This document shows positions 6,619 to 12,437 of a DNA stretch of 12,437 bases, in pieces. The stretch spans positions 1 to 12,437 of the forward strand of contig ONLC01000036.1 in NCBI GenBank assembly GCA_900318545.1. Reading direction: 5' to 3'. The position numbers were made by a program, and so were the translations under genes. Position 1 is the first letter of the stretch, and every line of letters starts with the position of its first letter. The notes under the pieces are model-generated. The model was not told where the DNA came from and did no database searches. It saw only the letters and a list, made by a program, of their open reading frames with translations. The stretch is from an uncultured Eubacteriales bacterium. GTDB taxonomy: Bacteria; Bacillota; Clostridia; Oscillospirales; Ruminococcaceae.

Positions 6619-7605
6619 CTACTTCCTCCAGAGTCGCTTATTTGATATGTTTGAAGCTATAAGCAAAGTAATGCTCTCAATAAACGGTATCAACAGCAGT
6701 ATCAGTAATTTCACAGCATTGTAATTAACAAACAGAAATACAATACCCGATAAAGCAATCGATGCGATAATTGATATGCTCCCAGTACCACGGATAAGCC
6801 TGTAAAATGCTGTATTCAGTTTCTTTCTATCAAAGCCCAGCATTATCAATCGTTTGAAATTACTTGAAACAGATTTGGTCAGCAAAATAGTAAATGCGAC
6901 CGTTGTCACAATCGAGACTACGCTCAAAATCGCCAAATACGGGATAATGCTTCGGAGCGATGTTATTATTTCATCGTCACGATAAACAATATTCTCAGGC
7001 GAACCTATCGCTGACAAATCATTGATCGAATCTTTTGTAAATACGATACTGCTATGCGTGATATTTTCGATGTACCGTTCGTCATAGCCCATAATGATGA
7101 TTCCGTCACTATGATTCATACCGTTAGTCGCCTTGATACTTACCGCTTCGGGAAGGAACTGCTCAATGGTATACTCACAGCTCTCACCGTTGACAATGTG
7201 CTTTGAATAGAGCTTATCGCCAATATGTAGATTATTGGATTTGGCTACATTCTCAGATACAGCCACACCGTTGGTGCTGAGTGGCTCTGCGTTCCAAGAG
7301 ACCATATCTGTATACAGCGAATCTTTTGACTGCATAACAACATCTGTGTTCAAACTGGTATTTGCATCAGCAGACAAAGTGAATTCAATCCCTGCATTGA
7401 ACTGATAATAGTCATCTTTCCGAACTGTATCCTGCATCGTTACCGAATAATCATAGTCCGATTGCAGCAGAGAGTTCAACCGGATAGCATCTTTATTTAT
7501 GGAAAGTATCAGTATGAGCATAAGAAAAATCGAGATCAGAGTGAATGACAATGCTGTGATGATCGTCTTTCTTGGCTCTGCGTATAGAGCTATACGATTT
7601 CTCAT
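6619..7605 (-). CDS. FtsX/MacB-like ABC permease (second of two)
   Basis: This 328-residue protein has the FtsX-like layout. One N-terminal helix (about 14-35) is followed by an extracytoplasmic domain of about 180 residues and three C-terminal helices (about 221-243, 275-293 and 297-317). Between the second and third helices is a cytosolic segment with the family phrase LIMLGFDRKKL (253-263), the usual contact with the ATPase. Permeases of this type do not import small solutes. In known cases (MacB, LolCE, FtsEX) they use ATP to move lipoproteins, peptides or partner proteins at the outer face of the membrane. It starts 27 bases after the preceding permease, with an AGGTGAT ribosome binding site. 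It probably forms a heterodimer with that permease. Confidence 0.87.
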   Translation of the reverse strand: MRNRIALYAEPRKTIITALSFTLISIFLMLILILSINKDAIRLNSLLQSDYDYSVTMQDTVRKDDYYQFNAGIEFTLSADANTSLNTDVVMQSKDSLYTDMVSWNAEPLSTNGVAVSENVAKSNNLHIGDKLYSKHIVNGESCEYTIEQFLPEAVSIKATNGMNHSDGIIIMGYDERYIENITHSSIVFTKDSINDLSAIGSPENIVYRDDEIITSLRSIIPYLAILSVVSIVTTVAFTILLTKSVSSNFKRLIMLGFDRKKLNTAFYRLIRGTGSISIIASIALSGIVFLFVNYNAVKLLILLLIPFIESITLLIASNISNKRLWRK

Positions 7606-7632
7606 TGTGTTATCACCTGACCTCGTTTTATA

Positions 7633-8790
7633 TTATTTCTTCGCCTTGGCTTTTTCTTTTTTGGTGATGTTCTTTATCATAGAATTGTTCATGGAGAGAC
7701 TAATGATCTCTGCCACAAGCACTGCCGTAGGAATGAAGGCAATCTCAATACCGATAGCACTCTTTTGAATATACGTAGCTGAAGTATTCAGTTTAAGGAA
7801 CAGTGTAACCCCATAAGCGACCGCAAAACAGAGCAATTCACAAATGAAAGATTTGGTGTAGTATGGCTTTACGTTCTGCCCATTAGGGATACAGTGCTTT
7901 GTGAAATATCCCTTTTCACTGCCACGCTTTGCCATGACTACATTGAAAGCAATTATCAAAACGGCTGACAGGGCTGTTCCGATCCATATCATCAGAGGGC
8001 TGACCTTCTTATCAAGGCTGTTTTCTCTTACACGGAAATCTGTGATCTCATTTGCGTAGCCAGATTCCATGATAGCATCATAATGCACCTGATACTGCTC
8101 GTCACTGTCAAAGCGGTCACGATCTTTTAGTCTGCCAAGCGGTCTGTAATCCTTGGTCAGATAAGCCTGACAAGTGTTATAATCATTTGCAGAGATATAC
8201 ATTTGCGAATAGCCGTTGTTCTGGGAATTTTGAACGATAGCATCTTTCTGCTCGGTGCTGATCTGTGCAAGGATAGCTCCGTTTTCGTAAATGCTGTTCG
8301 TTTCATAGATAGCGTAAATCTTGTACTCTGCGGTGGTATTACCAATAGAGAATGAGACCGTATCGCCTATATCTGACGCAGTATCCTTACAAAATTGCCA
8401 GTCCACAAGAATCGAATTATCAAAATCTGAATCCGACTTCTTGATAAGTCGCTTGTCATTATACATCGTAATATCGACATTCTCAAAGTGGTCACTTAGC
8501 AGAACTGTTGTGGTGCGAGTTTTGCCGCCTGCATTTACAGCGGTTTTAGTCAGGAAAAACGGGAACACCTTGTCGATTCCATTACTTCCGGGAAGTTCGC
8601 TAATCTGCTCAAAAGACGGCTCAGGAGCGATAAAGTCGATACTTGTGTTCTTATATACGCTCTGTGAATTGTAGTTATCAGCTATCTGAGAGATAAACGG
8701 GAATACGACCAACAGTCCAGCTACTACAGCAATGACAGCACTCAGGAAGATTGATAATAAGGCTCTGTGCCTGATCCAATAGCCTGTCAT
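7633..8790 (-). CDS. FtsX/MacB-like ABC permease (first of two)
   Basis: This 385-residue protein has a helix at about 10-33, an extracytoplasmic domain of about 230 residues, then helices at about 265-286, 313-333 and 345-366, with a Lys-rich cytosolic tail. The layout equals that of the next permease, but the sequences differ widely and the outer domain is larger, so the pair is likely heterodimeric. Its ATG overlaps the lipoprotein stop as ATGA. The ribosome binding site GGAGGA is made by the Glu codons at the end of the lipoprotein, so the two are translationally coupled. This tight coupling argues that the lipoprotein is a subunit of the transporter. Confidence 0.85.
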   Translation of the reverse strand: MTGYWIRHRALLSIFLSAVIAVVAGLLVVFPFISQIADNYNSQSVYKNTSIDFIAPEPSFEQISELPGSNGIDKVFPFFLTKTAVNAGGKTRTTTVLLSDHFENVDITMYNDKRLIKKSDSDFDNSILVDWQFCKDTASDIGDTVSFSIGNTTAEYKIYAIYETNSIYENGAILAQISTEQKDAIVQNSQNNGYSQMYISANDYNTCQAYLTKDYRPLGRLKDRDRFDSDEQYQVHYDAIMESGYANEITDFRVRENSLDKKVSPLMIWIGTALSAVLIIAFNVVMAKRGSEKGYFTKHCIPNGQNVKPYYTKSFICELLCFAVAYGVTLFLKLNTSATYIQKSAIGIEIAFIPTAVLVAEIISLSMNNSMIKNITKKEKAKAKK

Positions 8791-9305
8791 TCTTCTTCCT
8801 CCGCCTTATCTTCTTTTTTCTCTACAAATATCAGTGTACTCTGCTTGTCATAAGATGCATCAACGTTGTCATCGAATACCAGCGTCATAGGCACTTCGCC
8901 TACTGCGTTAGGAACAAACTGAATAACGCATTCCTGATCGGCCGCCGTCTCAGAGGCGTTAGCAGTAAATTCGTATGTAGTAACATTATTTACCGCATCG
9001 AAGTTTGGCGTGATGATCTGACCGTCCATGTACTTTGCATCCACATTGTCGATGCTGGGGATAGTCAGTACGACCTTGACCTGAGAGGTCTTGCTCTTAT
9101 TTGATGTAACCTTGAACTTTACCTTCATATATACGGTATCACCGATCTCATATTCCTTAGTGCCGTCGCCATAGCTATGACCTTTATCGGCACTGTAGAA
9201 GAAATCAGATGCCGCTGAATAAGTGGTTTCCCCACAAGCAGTCAGTGTTCCCATTGCAAGAGCTGCAACGAGCAGGGCGGAGAGAGTTCTTTTGATCCTT
9301 TTCAT
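8787..9305 (-). CDS. Ig-like lipoprotein coupled to the ABC permeases
   Basis: This 172-residue protein begins with a lipoprotein signal peptide, MKRIKRTLSALLVAALAMG, with lipobox LTAC and lipidated Cys24. The mature part is beta-rich (YEIGDTVYMKVKFKV, SQVKVVLTIP, TTYEFTA, VPMTLVFDD) and looks like an immunoglobulin-like sandwich. It ends in an acidic Lys/Glu tail. It would stand on the outer face of the membrane. The fold is inferred from strand pattern only and no named family was recognised. The 4-base overlap with the permease gene suggests it is an accessory subunit, perhaps an adaptor as MacA is for MacB, although it shows no MacA similarity. AAAGGAG lies about 9 bases before the start. 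Confidence 0.82.
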   Translation of the reverse strand: MKRIKRTLSALLVAALAMGTLTACGETTYSAASDFFYSADKGHSYGDGTKEYEIGDTVYMKVKFKVTSNKSKTSQVKVVLTIPSIDNVDAKYMDGQIITPNFDAVNNVTTYEFTANASETAADQECVIQFVPNAVGEVPMTLVFDDNVDASYDKQSTLIFVEKKEDKAEEEE

Positions 9306-9354
9306 TTTTATATACTCCTTTTCTCAGTATTGAATTGTCTGTAACTACAAACGG

Positions 9355-9735
9355 TCAGAGAATTATATCCTGCATTCCAACTGTCACTTCTCCGTCCGAA
9401 GAAAAGACAACAGCTAAGCCATGCTCCAAATCATAGCGGTATTTACACATCATAGCGATTCGTGGATTTTCCTTATCTCGCTTGACAAACAGGCATTCAG
9501 GCTTGATATAGCTGAATATATTGTCTTTTTTAGCGTTTTCATCGTCACTCATGACTTGTTCTCGACAGTAATCCTCTACAATAGACTTTGACTGCTCGAT
9601 CCACTCGGTATGAGATTTGAAGCGCTTTAAGGCTTGAATTTGGGCTTTTGTTACTTCTTCGCCTTCGTAGCAGTCATACTCAACAGGCAGCGTAAACTTT
9701 CTTCCCCAGATAGTTGTCTCTAATGATTTAATCAA
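9355..9735 (-). CDS. DUF6985-type immunity protein for the adjacent nuclease toxin
   Basis: This cytosolic protein of about 126 residues has the pattern of DUF6985 proteins. An N-terminal segment carries WGRKFTLPVEYDCYEGEEVT, a central helix-rich part follows, then the signature YIKPECLFV, and finally CKYRYDLEHGLAVVF with the closing GMQDIIL. Such proteins are commonly found beside polymorphic toxins and are taken to be their immunity partners; the direct toxin target here is inferred from position. The frame is open to 9759, but the likely start is TTG at 9735. AAGGAG at 9745-9750 precedes it by 9 bases, and this trims the product to the family's usual N-terminus. The start then overlaps the toxin stop by 8 bases, fitting coupled expression of toxin and antidote. 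Confidence 0.82.
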   Translation of the reverse strand: MIKSLETTIWGRKFTLPVEYDCYEGEEVTKAQIQALKRFKSHTEWIEQSKSIVEDYCREQVMSDDENAKKDNIFSYIKPECLFVKRDKENPRIAMMCKYRYDLEHGLAVVFSSDGEVTVGMQDIIL

Positions 9736-11161
9736 AATCAGCCTCTCCTTTCTCACCAATCATCGCATTATACTCTGCAACACCACCGTAATGCGTAAAT
9801 GTTGCATTAACATCATAAGGGACGAGCTGCATTGATTTCATATTGCTCATCTCATGCCATGTAAGTTTACATGGATAGTTCTCACGAAACTCTCGAACAT
9901 CGGCGCTTGTCCAGTTCTTCTTGTTGTTATATTTAGTTTTACTCCAGAATTCCGCAAGCGCTTGATCCGCTTGCTCATAGTTTCCACCTTTACCCAAACG
10001 CTTGTTAGTCATTTGTGGGATATTTACTTGAGCTTTGGCATACGGCGAAAAATCAGGAACTGCATTCTGATACTTTACTTTAGTAATAGGAGTTCCATCG
10101 GGAAGCTTGATAGGTTCATTGAGAATAAACTCAGATTCGCCAGGGTCACCACTCCAATGTCCCTTATCGCCTTCTTTTGGAACTTTTTTTAAGCGATTCT
10201 TATACTTAGTATAAGGTGTGCAGTATTTTTGATAATACGTTTCTTCAGCACCATCTACAGCACCGTAAATCGCGCCCCACATATATCCGTCAGTACCATT
10301 GGAAATTGCTTTTTCTGCAGCAGATACGCCAACTTGCTCCCAGTCAATATTATTCCAATCTATTTCAGTAGCTTCTGTAGAGGTGAAAGCTTTTACTGTA
10401 TCACGTGCGGCAAATCCTTCTCCTACTCCTGCAAGTAACAATCTAATACCTGCAAAAGCAAGGTGAATGCCTTCAGCTGCACCGAATGAACTCGTCCCAC
10501 CTGACGGAATAGCACCGACAAGAGATACGATTGAAAGAATAACACCAACTGTAGCTAATGCAAAGCCTGCAATAGCTGAAATCTTTCCAGATTCATCTAT
10601 TTCATTTGAAGCACCTGTAAATGCACCAAACACTGTGCCTATTCCTCCACCAATTGCAGCGCCTTTCAATGATTCGCTTGCAGCTGCAGCTACGATACTT
10701 GCAATAGGTTTATCAGCACCAACTTTTTTCAAAACTGTAGTAGTAAGAATTACTCCGGTTCCAATAGCAACTTTTGATAATACAGCTTTTATGTTGACGC
10801 CCTCGCCAAATAATTTTGATGTTTGACTATTTTCAGAGAATTCTTCTATGTTTTCTTGCGGAATATATATTGTTGAGCAATAAGTTACTTCTTCTATCTC
10901 TTCCTCATTAAGCAGTAATTCTACTATCTTATCTTCAACTACTACCAACTCTGTCAAGTATACTTCTGTAGTTATGAACTCATGAAGCTCATTCTCATTA
11001 ATTATATTCTCAACTTCTATGCCTTCAGTTACAGTCTGCGGATTTGCATCTGAAATAGTGGGCGTTGGCGGTGCATTAGAGCAACCGACAGTCATAAGCA
11101 AAATCGAAACTACTAACATCAATGATATTAGTCTGTTAATCAGATTACGTCTTATTAACAT
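9728..11161 (-). CDS. Lipid-anchored polymorphic toxin with C-terminal HNH/Endo VII-type nuclease domain
   Basis: About 477 residues. The N-terminus is a lipoprotein signal peptide ending in TVGC, lipidated at Cys27, with Ser-Asn next. Residues about 35-115 are acidic and polar. Residues about 128-255 are Gly/Ala-rich and hydrophobic (for example AAIGGGIGTVFGAFTGA and AIAGFALATVGVILSIVSLVG), like pore-forming or translocation segments in other secreted toxins. The C-terminal 150 residues carry the nuclease pattern: GHWSGDPGES, YQNAVPDFSPYAKAQVNI, NYEQADQALAEFW, then TWHE (434-437), MQLVP and HYGGVAEYN (457-465). TWHE...MQLVP...H.GG is typical of WHH-like and colicin-DNase-like toxin nucleases. 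I chose ATG 11161 (AGGGG 7 bases before); ATG 11164 or TTG 11179 are alternatives. Its codons are visibly more A+T-rich than those of glmS. Nuclease family is firm; DNA or RNA target is not known. Confidence 0.85.
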   Translation of the reverse strand: MLIRRNLINRLISLMLVVSILLMTVGCSNAPPTPTISDANPQTVTEGIEVENIINENELHEFITTEVYLTELVVVEDKIVELLLNEEEIEEVTYCSTIYIPQENIEEFSENSQTSKLFGEGVNIKAVLSKVAIGTGVILTTTVLKKVGADKPIASIVAAAASESLKGAAIGGGIGTVFGAFTGASNEIDESGKISAIAGFALATVGVILSIVSLVGAIPSGGTSSFGAAEGIHLAFAGIRLLLAGVGEGFAARDTVKAFTSTEATEIDWNNIDWEQVGVSAAEKAISNGTDGYMWGAIYGAVDGAEETYYQKYCTPYTKYKNRLKKVPKEGDKGHWSGDPGESEFILNEPIKLPDGTPITKVKYQNAVPDFSPYAKAQVNIPQMTNKRLGKGGNYEQADQALAEFWSKTKYNNKKNWTSADVREFRENYPCKLTWHEMSNMKSMQLVPYDVNATFTHYGGVAEYNAMIGEKGEADFD

Positions 11162-11224
11162 CATATCACCCCTAAACAAATAATCAGAATTCGCAATGTG
11201 ACAAATTACAATTATTTAAACTAT

Positions 11225-11253
11225 ATTATACCATAATTTTAGTGAAAAAGCAA
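11225..11253 (-). promoter_or_regulatory. Promoter of the toxin-immunity-transporter operon
   Basis: On the minus strand TATAAT (11225-11230) is preceded directly by TGG, an extended -10, and by a weak -35 TTGCTT (11248-11253) at 17 bases. Expected start is near 11218, leaving a leader of about 55 bases before the toxin. No other convincing promoter is seen before the five following genes, whose gaps are all 49 bases or less. Confidence 0.65.
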
Positions 11254-11279
11254 TCCGTTTCTCTATGTTTCTACAATAT

Positions 11280-11338
11280 AAAAAATGGATTCCGCTTCTC
11301 AACTATCCTCAACTTTGATCCCACCGGAATCAAAGTTG
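11280..11338 (-). terminator. Two mutually exclusive hairpins at the end of the SLOG gene
   Basis: On the minus strand a perfect 10-bp stem CAACTTTGAT / ATCAAAGTTG (11310-11319 with 11329-11338, 9-base loop) overlaps the SLOG stop codon but has no T-run. A second stem, GATTCCG / CGGAATC (11325-11331 with 11288-11294), shares bases with the first and is followed two bases later by six T (11280-11285). The second looks like a weak intrinsic terminator. The first would prevent it forming. It separates the SLOG gene from the toxin promoter. Confidence 0.5.
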
Positions 11339-11803
11339 GCAGTCAGCCAGATTTCTGACTTGTTTTCCTTGCTTTTTAGCATACTGCATTGTCCTATATG
11401 CTCCGCCGCTTTTATGCTGAATACAGCACACGACCAGGTCAGAACGGTCAACCATGCACCTGTTCCGCACTTGTATAGCAGACTTATAGTGTGCTTCGGA
11501 CGAGAAGGCGCATATCTCAACTTCATCATAGTAATCCAGATAGCTCTGCTCGTTGTCACGGTACTCGGCTTTCATATATGGCAGCACAAGGTTCAGCGAC
11601 GTGTTGCCGTAGCCGGATTGCTTGGTTGCTCGCCTAATTGCCGATGCTGCCAACAGGTCAAATTCTCCGTCCCGACCGACCAGAAACTCTACATACTCCT
11701 TTTGCGTTATGAGATCATGCAAGAGTTGGTCCAGCTTGCTTTCGATCTCTGCCGCCCTTTCTACTTCACGATGCCCAAAGAAACTGACTGTGTATATGTC
11801 CAT
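11330..11803 (-). CDS. SLOG-family (Rossmann-like) protein
   Basis: This 157-residue cytosolic protein has the SLOG pattern also seen in YpsA, DprA and LOG proteins. The N-terminal strand and turn are VSFFGHRE (6-13), followed by a helix. Next come FLVGRDGEFDLLAASAIRRA (40-59), NLVLPYM (71-77), RSDLVVCC (120-127) and the phosphate-binding-like SGGAYRTMQYAKKQ (132-145). SLOG domains bind nucleotides or nucleotide-derived ligands, and many stand-alone versions in Firmicutes have no known role; several occur in mobile or defence contexts. Its start has AGGTG 6 bases ahead. The gene is divergent from an Xre regulator across a promoter with a large inverted repeat and points toward the toxin operon, which has its own promoter. 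The family call is firm; the function is unknown. Confidence 0.83.
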   Translation of the reverse strand: MDIYTVSFFGHREVERAAEIESKLDQLLHDLITQKEYVEFLVGRDGEFDLLAASAIRRATKQSGYGNTSLNLVLPYMKAEYRDNEQSYLDYYDEVEICAFSSEAHYKSAIQVRNRCMVDRSDLVVCCIQHKSGGAYRTMQYAKKQGKQVRNLADCQL

Positions 11804-11855
11804 AGCTTACACCTAAAAATGTTGTTGTTCGTATTGCTAATGATACTACCGCAAG

Positions 11856-11903
11856 AATAATCTAATATATCTTGATTATAACATATATTAGAAGATTATT
11901 CAA
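11856..11903 (-). promoter_or_regulatory. SLOG gene promoter embedded in a large inverted repeat (operator candidate)
   Basis: On the minus strand TTGAAT (11898-11903) and TATAAT (11875-11880) are exactly 17 bases apart. An inverted repeat covers the whole promoter. AATAATC-TAATATAT (11856-11870) mirrors ATATATTA-GAA-GATTATT (11883-11900), with both half-elements identical and only a 3-base insertion in one arm. Such a repeat from -35 to beyond +1 is a natural repressor site, most simply for the divergent Xre protein. Confidence 0.68.
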
Positions 11904-11977
11904 GATAAAACAACATATTTCCTTTGAGTATAGCTGATTTCTTTTGCTGTATTATAGTAATAAGAGGTGATTAAGCT

Positions 11978-12289
11978 ATGACAGACGATTTTGTAAGAAA
12001 CAGGATAACTCAGCTCCGGCTGCAAAAGGGTGTATCGGAGTACCAGATGAGCTATGATCTCGGTCATAGCCGTGGATATATTTATAATATTTCATCGGGA
12101 AAGTCCCTTCCACCGCTGTCAGAGCTTTTTGCGATTTGCGACTACTTTGGCATCACACCTGCTGAGTTCTTCGATGACAGCATTTCAAATCCTGAACTGA
12201 TACGGAAAGCGGTTGAAGGTATGAAGCAGCTTGATGACGGGGATCAACTGATGATTTTGAATCATATCAATAGGTTGTTGAAGAAATAG
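11978..12289 (+). CDS. Xre/Cro-type helix-turn-helix transcriptional regulator
   Basis: This 103-residue protein has an HTH_3-type DNA-binding domain at about residues 6-66: IRNRITQLR-like entry (VRNRITQLRLQKGVSEYQM), recognition helix region GHSRGYIYNISSGKSLPPLSEL, and the closing DYFGITPAEFF. A short helical C-terminus (about 70-103) may aid dimer formation. It is a cytosolic DNA-binding protein. Its ribosome binding site GAGGTG is 8 bases before the ATG. A promoter is not clear (TTGAGT at 11924 and TATTAT at 11950 are 20 bases apart). It is divergent from the SLOG gene and upstream of a truncated gene 30 bases on, so it probably controls one or both. Confidence 0.88.
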   Translation: MTDDFVRNRITQLRLQKGVSEYQMSYDLGHSRGYIYNISSGKSLPPLSELFAICDYFGITPAEFFDDSISNPELIRKAVEGMKQLDDGDQLMILNHINRLLKK

Positions 12290-12319
12290 CCGCCTATGTG
12301 TTTGTTAGGAGCATTTCAA

Positions 12320-12437
12320 ATGAAAGTATATCTCGATTACAATATATGGCAGGAGATGCTAAATAACGAAGAAACCCAAAAGTTTTTTATCCTTAAGAAA
12401 GAACAGGGATGGAGATACTACTTAAGTGTTGCCCATT
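12320..12437 (+). CDS. N-terminal part of a possible PIN-like domain protein, cut by window edge
   Basis: Only 39 residues are visible, starting MKVYLDYNIWQEMLNNEE and ending YYLSVAH at the window edge. A first strand ending in LDYN or LDxN, followed by a helix and later S-x-A-H, is the entry pattern of a group of uncharacterised PIN-like nucleases, with the Asp as the first metal ligand. TTAGGAG lies about 8 bases ahead of the ATG. It begins 30 bases after the Xre stop and is likely co-transcribed. The family call rests on a short motif and is tentative. Confidence 0.5.
   Translation, partial: MKVYLDYNIWQEMLNNEETQKFFILKKEQGWRYYLSVAH

Noticed and set aside
10467..10826. Plus-strand open frame opposite the toxin's Gly/Ala-rich region
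   Set aside because: Pro/Ala-rich shadow of the repetitive codons of the toxin gene; no ribosome binding site.
11162..11179. Longer toxin start at TTG 11179
   Set aside because: It would add MFRGDM before the signal peptide and lie ahead of the AGGGG ribosome site; ATG 11161 or 11164 fits better.
11285..11860. Plus-strand 191-residue frame opposite the SLOG gene
   Set aside because: The minus-strand SLOG protein has family motifs, a good ribosome binding site and a consensus promoter; the plus frame has none.

Overview
The window looks like low-to-moderate GC Firmicutes DNA, most likely a gut Ruminococcus or relative (Oscillospiraceae). This is an inference from four things: a membrane-anchored cohesin-like surface protein with a Thr/Glu-rich linker, consensus TTGACA-17-TATAAT promoters, strong AGGAGG-type ribosome binding sites, and gene types common in that group (ATC hydrolase-like protein, DUF6985-type immunity protein, SLOG protein).

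Left part (1-3773), mostly ordinary chromosome. The 5' nearly-complete part of glmS runs off the left edge on the minus strand. It is divergent from a small cell-surface protein with a signal peptide, one cohesin-like domain, a T/E/P linker and a C-terminal membrane anchor. That gene converges on a zinc-ribbon membrane protein across a shared bidirectional terminator. The 429-base gap 3345-3773 holds two candidate promoters for the zinc-ribbon gene, a strong hairpin in its leader, what looks like a 35-codon C-terminal gene remnant, and the promoter of the next operon.

Middle part (3774-5843). A tight three-gene plus-strand operon encodes an L-2-amino-thiazoline-4-carboxylate (ATC) hydrolase-family protein, an LCMT-type SAM-dependent methyltransferase and an unrecognised small multispanning membrane protein. 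It has a consensus promoter at one end and a 13-bp stem terminator at the other. Its substrate cannot be told from sequence.

Right part (5852-12437), accessory. Six minus-strand genes read as one transcript from a promoter near 11225: a lipoprotein carrying a C-terminal HNH/Endo VII-type nuclease domain (predicted toxin), a DUF6985-type immunity protein whose start overlaps the toxin stop, an Ig-like lipoprotein, two FtsX/MacB-like permeases and their ABC ATPase. The gene order suggests a lipid-anchored nuclease toxin with its own immunity and possibly a dedicated ABC complex acting at the outer face of the membrane. This is the best candidate for an undescribed system here. Upstream are a SLOG-family gene and a divergent Xre-type regulator sharing a region with a large inverted repeat over the SLOG promoter. 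After the regulator begins a truncated gene whose first residues resemble PIN-like domain proteins.

No tRNA, rRNA, CRISPR array, transposase or integrase was seen.
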